Of a stretch of DNA of 28,153 nucleotides, positions 8,235 to 17,619 are shown one piece after another. The notes beneath the pieces are model-generated. The model saw nothing but the letters and a program-made list of their open reading frames with translations, was not told where the DNA came from and made no database searches. Origin of the DNA: Chara braunii (Eukaryota; Streptophyta; Charophyceae; Charales; Characeae); contig BFEA01000383.1 of NCBI GenBank assembly GCA_003427395.1, positions 978,945-1,007,097 on the forward strand, written 5' to 3'. Position numbers and translations under genes: made by a program. Position 1 is the first letter of the stretch; each line of letters opens with the position of its first letter.

Positions 8235-9470
8235 TGTGATGACCTGACCAAACAAGGACGGAGGCACACAACTGATTTCTGAGTTTTGCTCGTGGACTGA
8301 ATGCCTTCCCGAGTTTCCCGCTTGCTACCGAGTTCTTTAAGTGTGTGTGTGTGTGCACGCTTGCTGGTCTGCATGACTGTTTGAGTTCTTGTTGGCTTGA
8401 GTGTGTGTGTGACCCGCAAGGGCACTTGTTCGTTCATCGGGGCTGCTGGGCCGGTACTTACCTGTGGCCGTGACATTGAGGGTTGCAATGGGGAAAACAC
8501 TCAAGTGGTGGGGAAGAGGCCCGCAACACTTGAAGCAACGGGGATGGCCAATACCACACCCTGAAGAGGTAGATGTGCCGGGTACTTGAGGCCGAGCAGA
8601 AGAAGACAAAAGTTGGCATTTTTAGAGGAACAGTAGTTGTAGGCTAGGTCAAGGCGGGTACCATTCCAACCAGTCTGAGTCTAGGGCCTGTACGGGCAAT
8701 ATCAGAGTCTGCAATGATGTTTCCCTCCGAAAGGGAGGAGGAACCGGTTGCTTGGAAGGTCGAGCGGCCTGGAAGTCACCGGCCAAGAGACAAGCAGGCT
8801 GCTATACCTCCAGGCCGGGCAAAGAGCTCAGCCTCATTGTCGGTGTGCAAGTTTGGCTACACACTGGTTGGAGCGCTAACTTGGAGCAGCGCTGCTGGGG
8901 AAGGAGCAAGGACACAGAGGAGAAAGGGGGAGCGCCAGAAGTACTTCCCTGGCTATGGTGGCAGCCATCTTCATCACCTTGGTGGGCGCTGCAGCAGGAA
9001 GGTCCCCGTTGGGGCCAAGATACACCAAGAAGCTTCGAGGCAGAGTCAAGCATGGTGGCCTGAGCTAGAGCAGCCATAGCTACTTTGGGTTGTCCTTTGG
9101 ACATCAGGGCAAGGCCGAGTAGTCTGCCATAGCCTCGGCCTATGAGATGGAGAGAGGCGGCCATGACTATGAAGGACCTCAAGTGATACCTGCAGTAGAC
9201 GAGGGATTCGGACATTGATTCTGGTTCAGCCATTCAACGTTGTATTATTATTTCTTGTGTGAATAAGAGCGGAGGAGATAAGGAGGAGGAGAGTGTTTGG
9301 CGAAGAAGAAGAGCATTATCATTTGTCTATGCTGGTGTACATCATCTTCTTCTTCTTTCTTCCTTCTTATTATTACCCTCTCTCCTCTCAAGTTCATTCA
9401 TTTCTTTCTGCAATTGGACGACATTCTACTGATGAATGTGTACTTCAAAATTGGCCAGGATCATAAGACA
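8235..9470 (+). mobile_element. 3' LTR of element 1
   Basis: The LTR starts TGTGATGACC after the polypurine tract and ends about ATCATAAGACA. It aligns along its length with the solo LTR at 24022-25511, apart from a 214-bp duplication in the latter. It has a (GT)n patch (8340-8357), the 9-mer ACTTACCTG (8456-8464, a donor consensus on the minus strand), an AATAAGAG site at about 9261, and a CTT-rich pyrimidine tract (9340-9410) near its 3' end. The exact 3' terminus is uncertain by a few bases. Confidence 0.8.
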
Positions 9471-9760
9471 CAGCTTGACGTCCGGGGGATGGGGGTCAGC
9501 CGAGGGGGGGTACAGGGTTCGAGTCGTTGCCACCCAGCAAGTCTATTCAATGGCTCTCACAAAAATCTTGACAGTCTACAATGCCCATGTAGACTACATC
9601 AAGGATGCATTGCAGTATAAAACTAATCTGAAGGCCTGTGCCCACAAATCATAATGGTGCATTTTGTGGTCTAGTGTTCGGAGTTCAAACTGTCACAGCC
9701 CAATAAGAAAGCAAACATCCTTCCAATCACTCCTGAAACCCGAAGGGGTGTTGCCATGCA
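9471..9760. other. spacer between elements 1 and 2
   Basis: No gene is recognised. A box B-like GGGTTCGAGTC (about 9514-9524) is present, but the A-box spacing is wrong for a tRNA or tRNA-derived SINE. The stretch ends in ATGCA, directly before the LTR boundary of element 2. Confidence 0.5.
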
Positions 9761-10301
9761 TGTGACGAGGCAAAGGCAGAGCAGCGAGGCTGGGAGAGAG
9801 AGGGAGAGTGAGAGCATACACACACGCTCACTCAACTCGACACAGACCCAACACGACTCGACGGACGCAGACACAAAGTCGCAAAGTCGCAGTCTTGAAT
9901 TCCTGAACACAATGTCGAAGTAAAGTCACACTGAACACAAGCACCGAGGCCGAAAACTCGGTGCGTACTGGGCTTGAGTCTGGTCATAAGTACCAGACTC
10001 ATGTACAGGTCCTGAGGTTGAAAGTGCAACTGCCTCAGGGCCAGTACTGAAAATCGAAAGTCTGAGAGTGGGCACCAGAATGTCGGATGGCGCCAAGTGT
10101 CCGAAATCCGAAAGTCACAAAAGAAGAATTTTGAAAACCGGCGCCAGAATGCAAATGGCGCCAGCTGTCTGAAATCAGAAAAGCAAAAACAAAGAAAAAG
10201 AAAACAAGAATATTGTAAAAACAAAAAAAAAGAATAAATACAGCAAGCTGGTGGGTGGTAACCCGCAGACCAGGGATCGAGCCCTGGCGGAGTCCGTAAC
10301 A
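9761..10301 (-). mobile_element. 3' LTR of element 2
   Basis: On the minus strand it starts TGTTACGGACTCC directly after the polypurine tract and ends CCTCGTCACA. The length is 541 bp against 510 bp for the solo copy at 563-1072. The hairpin CCAGGGATCGAGCCCTGG (about 10270-10287) is conserved in both copies. A purine-rich/(AC)n patch near 9793-9829 is also shared. Confidence 0.85.
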
Positions 10302-10318
10302 CTATCCCCTCCCTCTAG
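10302..10318 (-). other. polypurine tract of element 2
   Basis: The minus strand reads CTAGAGGGAGGGGATAG immediately before the LTR start TGTTACGG. Composition and position are those of a polypurine tract that primes plus-strand synthesis. Confidence 0.85.
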
Positions 10319-10444
10319 AAGGCAGCGTCCCGACTGCCAAAAGTCATGAAAATATGCTAAATCCTGAGAAGGACGGGACGGGGCCGATCACTGGGAAGCA
10401 GGAAGAGAAGGGGGAGGTATAATGTGGGTAACAAGGGCTGGGGG

Positions 10445-10630
10445 AAACAGGATTTTCCTACTGATGAGCTACGGGGTACGCGTATGAGAGGGAACAAAGT
10501 TTGCTTACTAATGAACTACAGGGTTTAGGAACTGCAAGGCAACAGGGTTGTCCTACAGATGGACTACAGGGTTACGGTCTGAGGGGAACAGGGTTGTCGT
10601 ACTGATGAATTGTCGGGCGAAGGGGTTCTG
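10445..10630 (-). repeat. 47-bp minisatellite in the 3' untranslated region of element 2
   Basis: Four diverged units start near 10445, 10492, 10540 and 10586, a spacing of 46-48 bp. Their shared plus-strand pattern is AACAGGGTT-T-CTACTGATGAACTACAGGGTT. They lie between the chromodomain and the polypurine tract. Confidence 0.8.
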
Positions 10631-11338
10631 TGAGCAAAAATAAAGAAAGAAAAATTATTTTGCAGTGTTCGGGGGTTGGGGTTTCGGAGGATCACGAAGT
10701 GAATGGGGTTGGGGTTCTGAAAAACGGGCAGGCTGAGAGTCTTGAAGCAGGTCTTGAAGTAAGTCCACGTACAAAATGCTGATGATAAACCAGTCTTCAA
10801 AAGGCTTGCGACATGTAGTAGCAAGGGTTCCAGCTTGAAAGAAGTAGTGTGGCAGTCCAATAGATGAAGGTCTGAGTGCCAAGGTGTGTCCGGTACATGA
10901 TCCTGATGATGAAGTCTGATCCGGATAGTAGATCGTAGACTGATCCTGATGTCCATGTCAAGAGTGCTGCTCCAGAAGTCTGTGAGTCCAGGTGCCGGCC
11001 AATGGGACAGCATGGTGGCCAACCAGCTGTGTAATCTGCTCGAACGGTGCTGCAGCAGGCCATCGTCCTCGTGCGCTTGGCATTAGATCCTTTATCATCG
11101 ACGATGGGCAGGAGCCACAGGTAAGGCTTGGACAAGAGAGACAGAGGATGTGGCAGAGGACAGATTGGGGAACGAGACGGAGGCAAGAGCGGATCAGACA
11201 GAGTGAGGTCGAGGGGCAGGGGTTTTGCTGGGTACAGGGGTGTGTGTAGAGCAATGAGGCAGGGTCTATGCAGGGTATATGGGTGTTAAGTATATAGCCA
11301 GCATACAGGGTGAGCACGATCATAGGCACGAACAAGTT
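10631..11338 (-). other. 3' untranslated / spacer region of element 2
   Basis: After the chromodomain stop (11341-11339, minus) about 700 bp run to the minisatellite with no domain that I recognise. Several minus-strand open frames overlap here without motifs. They are likely chance frames in non-coding retrotransposon sequence. Confidence 0.55.
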
Positions 11339-11848
11339 TCATGGCGTTCTCAGATTATCGAGGGGTTCCCATGTAGATCCTTCATCTGGGTATCCGCTCC
11401 ATTTGGCTTTGTATTCAATGTTTGGTTTCGGGTGACCGGATACTTGAGTTGTTCTTCATCCTATGATAGATTCTACCACGAATTCTGGCCCGATAGGTAA
11501 CATGATTGGTGGAGGTCTAGGATATGGCCGGTTGACGAGTTGTGGAGGTGATTCATGGTATTCTTTCAAGTAGTCGACATCGAAGACAAGGTGAACACGA
11601 CTCATGTCAGGGGGTAGTTGAAGTTTGTAATTTACATCGGATGTTTGTTCAATTACAGGGAATGGATTGAGCCACTTGTTTGAGAGTTTCGTGGACAAGC
11701 CGTGTTCGGGTTCAAAGCGTTTGACAAAGAGCCATACTTTGTCCCCTAGTTTGGATGTGATATCTCGTTTGTGCTTGTTGGTCTTGTTGGCCTGTTGTTG
11801 TTGGGTTCTTTCAAGGGCATCTATGGCTTCTCTGAGGAGACGGTTCAT
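11339..11848 (-). pseudogene. integrase C-terminal domain and chromodomain, element 2
   Basis: The 130-residue frame 11848-11456 carries LGDKVWLFVKRF (GD.VWL strand), the region KLSNKWLNPFPVIEQ..DVNYKLQLP (K....GPF.V....... Y.L.LP), and HLVFDVDYLKEY (HPVFHVS.LK). After PEFVVESIIG a TGA (11458-11456) interrupts. In the same frame the sequence continues as IEYKAKWSGYPDEGSTWEP and ends at TGA 11341-11339. That is a chromodomain: VE.I start, YKAKW, GYP, TWEP and NL. Chromodomains of chromoviruses bind histone marks such as H3K9me and guide integration into heterochromatin. The stop inside the domain means this copy cannot make the complete protein. Confidence 0.88.
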
Positions 11849-12024
11849 TGTTGCAACCCATTCATTAAGAGAAGGACAAAAGTGGATGGGTTGAGCGGCC
11901 AGGGGAGCAAGAAGTTTGAGGGCAAGCGGGCATGGTAGCCAAGGTCAAGGTAGTATGGGGACATGCCAGTGGAAGGGCAGATAACGTTGTTTTAGGCAAT
12001 CTCACCAGCGGTGAGCAACTGACC

Positions 12025-12620
12025 TCAGTCGTGATGATGTGGATGACAATACTTCCATAGGATCCTTTGGAGAGTATCGTTCATCTTTTCGGTTTGGCCA
12101 TCAGTCCGGGGATGGAATGCAGTGCTGTACTTGAGAGTGGTGCCGTAGGCTTTGAACAGGTTTTTCCATAATTGGGAAAGGAAGCGAGGATCACGGTCAC
12201 TGATGATGTTTTCGGGGAGACCGTGATGGCGTGCAACATGATCGAAGAAGAGTGTGGCGACGTCTTTGGCAGTGTGAGAAGTGGTGCAAGGGATGAAATG
12301 GGCCCACTTGGTCAAGCGGCGGACAATGACATAGATGCAGTCATAGCTGCGGTCGGTCTTGGGGAGACCGCACACGACATAGATGCAGTCATAGCTGCGG
12401 GCATGGACAACCACCTTTGGGTGGGGATAGGCAATAACTGGAGCTTGCCAGGCTTGGCCTGGTTCGAGGGGTTGACGGCTTGACAAGTGGGGCATGATCG
12501 AATGTATGCTTTGACGTCGACAAGGAGTGAGGGTCAGTAGAAGTAACAAGAGGCGGTGTCAAATGTCTTTTGGAAACCAAGGTGTCCTGCGGTCTTGCCG
12601 TCGTGGTGTTCGGCCAAGAG
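12025..12620 (-). pseudogene. integrase zinc-binding and catalytic core, element 2
   Basis: The N-terminal zinc site is visible across frames: AEHHDGKTAGHLG (near 12612) and RSCPTCQ (near 12490) supply the H-H and C-C ligands, with an in-frame stop between them. The core (frame 12549-12025) has VRRLTKWAHFIP, DVATLFFDHVARHHGLPENIISDRDPRF with the second catalytic Asp, and STAFHPRTDGQTEKMN with the catalytic Glu. The first catalytic Asp (usually .MDFI.GLP) is not present: that segment is replaced by a 48-bp in-frame duplication repeating RSYDCIYV. The usual VDRLTKW reads VRRLTKW. The enzyme would insert cDNA into the genome, but this copy is inactive by inspection. A frameshifted gap (11849-12024) separates it from the C-terminal domain. 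Confidence 0.88.
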
Positions 12621-12814
12621 TTGGGTACGAAGACCACGTGCATCAGGGATACAGAGTCATAGTGTGCCTTTAGTGTTAATGTGCAAGAGGTTGTTGTGGA
12701 GGGAGTAGTCGGGGACGATGTCGAGGTCGCGAAGTTTGTTGTAGATGGTAGAAAAATCGGGGCATGAAGAGTACACACGTGAGTATAGTGGTGGTGGAGT
12801 GAAGGTCGAAGCTA

Positions 12815-13538
12815 ACCATGAGTCATGGCGGCATAGAATTTTTCAGGGGGCTTGTGATCGGGTCGTCGAGAGAGGGCATCAACGACGTGGTTGCTTTTGT
12901 CGGGGGTGTGCCAGATGGTACATGCAAATTGGGCGAGAAAGTCTAACCATCGAGATTGGCGGGGTGTGATATCTTTCTTGCTGAGCATGCTTGAGACGAT
13001 CGTGTTGTCGGTGTGGATAGTGAAGGGCTGACCGTCGAGGTATGGGTGCTAAACTTTGAGGGCATGGATGACGAAGAGGAGTTCCTTCTCATTGGATGGA
13101 AAGTTCATCTCCGCGGGGATGAGCTTCTTGCTCACAACTGTGATAGGATACTCGCTTGGTGGAGCCTCGGAGTGGGTGGGGGAATCCTTGATGGAGGGGG
13201 GGGGCTGGGATGTCGCGAGAGAAGTGTTGGGACATGAAGGTTCCAATAGCAAAGTCTGAGGCATGGGTGGTAACATAAAAGTGTCGAGAGGGGTCAGCAA
13301 TGTTGAGGGCAGGGGCTCTGGTAATGACTTCATTGAGGAGGTCGGAGGCGGCTTGACGGCGTTGGTTCCATGCAAAAGGCTCGTTCTTGCGAGTGAGCTC
13401 GTGGAGGGGGTAGGAGATTTCAAAGAAGTCGCGGATGAAGGGGCGGTAGTACTTGGCAATACCGAGGAAGGCAAGAAGTTGTCGCAAGGTCATAGGTGGG
13501 GGAAACTCGACAAGGGCGGTGACCTTCGAGGGGTCCAT
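12815..13538 (-). pseudogene. RT thumb/connection and RNase H, element 2
   Basis: Frame 13538-13089 has GIAKYYRPFIRDFFEISYPLHELT (FLGL..YYR.FI..F..IA.PL..L), then FAWNQRRQAASDLLNEVIT and FYVTTHASDFAIGTFMSQ. The last is the RNase H start, where TDAS reads TTHAS. The frame then shifts to SKKLIPAEMNFPSNEKELLFVIHALKV, ends at a TAG, and continues in frame with FTIHTDNTIVSSMLSKKDI..RQSRWLDFLAQF...IWHTPDKSNHVVDALSRR. The catalytic positions are partly kept (E in NEKELL, D in HTDN). The domain degrades the RNA strand of the RNA-DNA hybrid. One frameshift, one stop and the altered first Asp region mark it as a pseudogene. Confidence 0.88.
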
Positions 13539-13576
13539 GCGGATACCATCAACGAATACAGTGTGGCCAGGGTATT

Positions 13577-14236
13577 CTACACTTGAGGCAGCAAAAGTGC
13601 ATTTCTTGAGCTTGGCATAAAACTTTTGCTCTCTGAGGATAATGAGGACCTGGCGGATGTGCTGAAGGTGAGTCTCAAGCTGGGACTTAAGACTAGGATA
13701 TCATCAAGATATACGACGACACAAACTTCAAGAAGACCGCATAAGATGTAATTTATAGTAGACTGGAAGGTTGTTGGGGCATTTGTGAGGCCAAAAGGCA
13801 TCACAAGGAACTCGTAATGCCCAAAGCGAGAGCGGAAGGCAGTCTTATAAGTATCCTCTTCGCGAATGCGGATTTGGTGGAAGCCACTTCGAAAGTCGAT
13901 CTTTGTAAAGTACTTCGCTCCACGGAGGCGATCAAGAAGCTCGAAGATGCGAGGCAAGGGGTACTTGTTCTTGATCGTGATCCGGTTGAGGGTGCGGTAG
14001 TTTGTGCACATGCGGAGTTTGGAGGTTCCGCCTTTCTTGACGAAAAGGCAACTTGTACCGAAGGGGGAGGAGCTTGGCTTAATGAATCCTTTGTCAAGGA
14101 GTTCATTCAGTTGTCCCTTCATTTCTTCGGCCTCGGGAACGGAGAGCTGGTAGGGTGGTCGACATGGAGGAGTGTGGCCGGGTTCCAGATCAATGGTATG
14201 AGAGAGACCACGATCCGAAGGTAGTTCGGCGGGCAA
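13577..14236 (-). pseudogene. reverse transcriptase palm/fingers, element 2
   Basis: The 219-residue frame shows RT motifs in order: [62 protein letters not shown] (first catalytic Asp), [21 protein letters not shown], and [10 protein letters not shown] with an intact YLDD box (13711-13700). The canonical DYR reads NYR. After YLDD a frameshift near residue 180 leaves the true frame, which resumes as the thumb/RNase H segment ending at 13089. This is the best-preserved RT in the window and the best region for phylogenetic placement. It lies downstream of the protease with only a short gap, as in a single Pol polyprotein. Confidence 0.92.
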
Positions 14237-14277
14237 GTACTCGAGAAAGACATCTTTGAACTCCTCGAGGATAGAGG

Positions 14278-14853
14278 TCAGAGCGAGGTCAGAAGGGGGG
14301 CTTGGTCGGGTTTGTCCATCGGGAGCAAGTCCTCGGGACGCTCATGGCCACGAACAAGACAATAATAGGTAGAGTCGGGGTTGTGACGAGCCATGTCGAG
14401 AAACTGGTGGGGAGTGACGAAAGGTTGGGAGGTAGGGTGGGGAAAGTAGGGAATGCCTAAGGTAAAGTCGAAGGGTGTGGTGATGCGAAAGAAGGTGGGA
14501 TGGAATGCGTAGGGCATGAAACTGTCAAGCCATGGGGTTCCCAGGACGATGTCGCACATCAAATGCATGACATCGAATGAGACCTGACTGCGGAGAGAGC
14601 CGACAGTCATTGTGGTCTCGGGAACGGTGCGGTCTACTACGACGGTGGTGTCCTTGTCCCCGAGTCGAATGGTGATCGGGGGGTCATAGCCGGTGCAAGG
14701 GAGACCGTCTTTGCGGGCACAAGCGTTGGTGATGAAGTTGTCGGTAACTCCGATGTCAAGGAGAGCCCGAAACTTGATTGCAGACGAATCTAGGGAGGCG
14801 GCGGTGAATTTGAGTTGGAATCGGGAGGAGTCGACGGAGGTGGAGGAGATCAT
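14278..14853 (-). pseudogene. retropepsin, element 2
   Basis: The 191-residue frame has FRALLDIGVTDNFI, aligned with the retropepsin active site (A.LDSGAT.NFI). The catalytic Ser/Thr is replaced by Ile and Ala by Val. CDIVLGTPWL further on is the conserved ILG..WL segment. The C-terminal 60 residues are linker. In the intact element it would cleave Gag-Pol. The altered D-I-G triplet is unlikely to be fully active. Confidence 0.85.
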
Positions 14854-15117
14854 GGTGTTGAGGCAGCATTGTTCGAGGCCTGTCTTAACTAGCCGATCAA
14901 GTCGTGCTTGTTCTGCAACAACATCGGAGAAGGAGATGGCGGAAGGGTTGGAGAGGAGGGTGGAAGAGCACGAGGCGTTGATGATCTCGTCCGGCGGGGT
15001 AAAGGATAAGCCAGTGGACTAAGGTGCATGTCGAGATCAAGGGTACACGGGTCATGTTGAGGAGGGGCCAGGTCCCGTGGCGACCGAAGGAGTGGATGTC
15101 GCAGGTTTGTTCACGTG

Positions 15118-16830
15118 TCAAGTGAATTGGCCAACATTGGGGCAGTTTGTTTGCTGGTATCCAAGTTGTCGACAATGGAAGTCGTCATTGTTGGCCTGCA
15201 GGTAGGCGCGTTCCTCGATTGTGAGATTCTTGAGACGGGGGGGATGGGTGGAGGAAGATGGTTGAGCCGTGCGGTCCTTGCGTTCCATATGCAAGAGCTG
15301 GATGGTTTTGAGTTCTTCCGAACTGAGGGACATCGGGGCGGAGGAGTCGGAGATGGTGTCAGGCTCAACGAGAGGGGATGTGAGCTCGTCGTCGGAGGGG
15401 GACGCGATGGTGGTCTCATCTGTGGAGATGTTGTGAAAGAAGCGTGGATGGGAGGTGGTGGGACCGCGGATGGGGCAGAGAAGGCGATCATGTTGAAGGG
15501 CACAAGTGAGGAGGTTGGTGAACGACATGGGAGGCTCATAGGCGAGGTTGGATGCAATGTCCTTACGGCAGACCCGCTTGAAGCGGGAAATGACAACGTT
15601 GTGCTGACCTGGTCGTGGGGGATATTTTGGCGGAGGGTACGGACATAGTGGACGAAGCGGCCGGTGGGGCCGTTTTGGCGAAGCCTACAAAACTGGTCGA
15701 AGTAGTCGTCGATTGTCTTTTGCGGGCGGAAGGCGGCGAAGAGGAGGGAGGCCCACTCGAGAAAGGAGAGGGGAGGTAGGCCGGCGGAGTGTTGGTTGGC
15801 GGATTCGATGATCCACCATCGATGGGCGGTGTCGACGAGTTTGTTGACGGCGATGGAAAGCCAGTGGATGAGGGGGATGTTGTGGAGTTTGAAAGCCTGT
15901 CGTAACTTGGCGAGGAAGAGGAGAACGTCGTCATGGGAGTGTCCTGAGATGGTGGGAATGTCTTGGAGACGGAGGGATGGGGGAGGGTAGCCGGTTCTGG
16001 GAACACGACATGCGAGGGTATTGATGTCAGAGGATGTGGGTGCGGTTGCGATGCGGGTGTAGTTGTCGGTGGGGTTGGTAGGGATACGATTGTTGGGGGG
16101 AGGCTGGGGGAAGGCGGGGAGGAGTGTTGAGGATGACGCATAGGGGATTTTGGTGACTTGCGTGCAGGTGAGCGGGATGGATGTGATGGTTGAAGTGGTC
16201 GCGATAGGAGCGAAGATGTGTTCGTGAGGAAAGAGGGAGGGAATGTGTGTGATGGCGGGGATAGAATGTGGGGGCGTGGAAGTGGATGAAGTTGGAGGAC
16301 GGGGTGGCTGATGACGACGAAGGAGGAGTCGCTGGAGGATGGGGTGGCTGATGATGACGAAGGAGTCGTCGTTGGAGGACGGGGTGGCTGATGATGACGA
16401 CGAAGGAGGAGAGGTGGAGGGAGGTGTGGTGGTGGATGTTGGAGTGGAGGAGGTGGTCGGTCCGGATGTGGAAGGGGGTGGGGTTGTCGTTACCACGGTG
16501 ATGGCCGAAGCTTGTTGCTCAAAGGCGGTCATGCGATGGGAGAGAGCGGAAATAGTAGTTTGTATGTCGGTGAGGGAGGTTTGGAAGGTGGAGAACACAA
16601 TTGGAGGATGGCCGAGAGGTCGATCGCGATGGGGGTCCCGACTCGTTGTTCGCCTGCAAATTCATGGGCGAGACTACCGACGGAGTGGGAGCGCGTGGGG
16701 AGCATGTTGATATTGGAAGACAACCATGGGGGAGGTGGCGATGGCAGTGCTGACAGTGGCTGAAGTGGCAGCAGCGGATGAGGCGGCTGCAGCTTCAACA
16801 ACTTTGCGCGNGGTGTTGGCTTGGCGCATC
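15118..16830 (-). pseudogene. gag (capsid and degenerate zinc knuckle), element 2
   Basis: The main frame (16598 to about 15608) starts with a coiled-coil-like stretch (SLTDIQTTISALSHRMTAFEQQ) and a long Ser/Thr/Pro linker. Around residues 205-330 is the Gag capsid: PTISGHSHDDVLLFLAKLRQ, TAHRWW, F..WASLLFAAFRP and DYFDQFCRLRQNG. A frameshift near 15608 moves to another frame (15528-15118) that includes SSEELKTIQL and NDDFHCRQLGYQQTNCPN. This is a CX2CX4HX4C knuckle whose first Cys is Asp and whose His is Tyr. Upstream, MRQANT...EAAAASSAAAT starts near 16830 and further frameshifts lead to LSSNINMLPTRSHSVGSLAHE. Three units of about 41 bp in the linker (16293-16414) also disturb the frame. Gag would form the virus-like particle. 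Confidence 0.85.
16293..16414 (-). repeat. three tandem 40-41-bp units inside gag
   Basis: Units beginning GGAGGAYGGGGTGGCTGATG start at 16293, 16334 and 16374. Because the period is not a multiple of three, each unit is read in a different frame. Confidence 0.85.
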
Positions 16831-16873
16831 ANGNNGGGGGGGGGGGGGGGNGNNGGGGNTGATGGCTTTTNTT
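16811..16873. other. ambiguous-base / poly(G) patch, likely assembly scar
   Basis: Single and clustered N bases flank a run of about 14 G. Element 2 gag begins just left of it and unrelated AT-rich DNA lies right of it. The missing 5' LTR and PBS may have been lost here in assembly rather than in the genome. Confidence 0.8.
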
Positions 16874-17110
16874 TACAAAATGAAGAGGATTTGAACAAAA
16901 AAGAAGGGGAAAAATAAAAAAGAAATTTTTAAGAATAATTGATGAAAAAAAAAAAGATATTTTGCAGGAATTTGACAAAAGGATGATGTTAAAATTAAAA
17001 AAAAAAAGGATAACCAATTCCGAATAAAGGGACTAATTGCGAACTGGATTAATTGAATTCATTCGAAAATAATTGAAGAGTTTATAAATACATTTGACAG
17101 AAAAAAAAAC
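16874..17110. other. AT-rich, A-run-rich DNA
   Basis: Short A runs and GAATTAAT-type words predominate. No gene or repeat family is recognised. It leads into the 50-bp minisatellite. Confidence 0.5.
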
Positions 17111-17350
17111 GAAAAAGAATTTAATTAATTCTGAAGTATTTTTCAAAAAAAAAAATCAAAAAAGAATGAATTAACTCTAAAGTATTTTCAAATTCTGAAA
17201 GAAAAAATCCAAAAAAGAATTAATCAATTCTGACGTATTTTCGAATTACAAAAGAATTCAAAAAAGAATTAATTTAAAATTATTTTTGAATTTCAAAAAA
17301 GAATTTATTAATTAGAATTAATTAATTCTAAAGTATTTTCTAATTACGCT
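17111..17350. repeat. AT-rich minisatellite, about 50-bp period
   Basis: Five diverged units begin AAAAAAGAATTAATTAATTC and continue with CTGAAGTATTTTC. Their starts lie near 17111, 17159, 17212, 17262 and 17296. The last unit is followed by AAAATTTCAG and a sharp change to GC-rich DNA at 17371. Confidence 0.75.
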
Positions 17351-17370
17351 TTTCGATTTCAAAATTTCAG

Positions 17371-17619
17371 TGGCACGCCGTGCGGCGGTCGAGCGCTGCG
17401 GCCCAACACCGTCGGCTGAGGCGCTAAGCCTGAGGTCATCATGCCCCGGGCGTCTTCACCACCCGCAACGGCCATAGCTGTGTTTTGCGGCTGTTGAGTT
17501 TGTCTGACGCGACCGACATCTGCGTCGGGAGCAGGGGCAGCGTGCCATTTATACGCTATTTGTAACCAAATACATGCTATTTGTAACCGAGATCGGTGCA
17601 TCTGGTCTTCAGATTCGGA
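17371..17619. other. GC-rich unassigned stretch
   Basis: No gene is recognised. A short direct repeat, GCTATTTGTAACC, occurs twice (about 17551 and 17575). Confidence 0.5.

Larger units (their letters stand above)
5832..9470 (+). mobile_element. Ty3/gypsy retrotransposon, deletion derivative (element 1)
   Basis: The order is: 5' LTR fragment (5832-6103), eroded gag-like region, retropepsin remnant, integrase C-terminus/chromo-like remnant, polypurine tract, and a 3' LTR of about 1.24 kb starting TGTGATGACC. The RT, RNase H and integrase core are missing between about 7545 and 7565, so this copy could not move by itself. No PBS is visible because the 5' LTR is cut before its end. The same LTR family is found as a solo copy at 24022-25511. 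Confidence 0.85.
9761..16830 (-). mobile_element. Ty3/gypsy chromovirus, decayed, minus strand (element 2)
   Basis: On the minus strand the domain order is gag, protease, RT, RNase H, integrase, chromodomain, minisatellite-bearing 3' untranslated region, polypurine tract, and 3' LTR starting TGTTACGG. This is the canonical chromovirus order. Every domain is recognisable, but several frameshifts and in-frame stops separate them. The 5' LTR and PBS are missing: the gag N-terminus runs into an N-rich poly(G) patch at 16811-16873. A solo LTR of the same family lies at 563-1072. Confidence 0.9.

Noticed and set aside
9480-9540. Possible tRNA-derived SINE (GGGTTCGAGTC after GTCAGCCGAGGGG)
   Set aside because: The A-like and B-like boxes are only about 15 bases apart, too close for a tRNA promoter, and no second copy is visible.
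15115-15648. 177-residue plus-strand open frame
   Set aside because: It is the antisense shadow of the gag gene of element 2.
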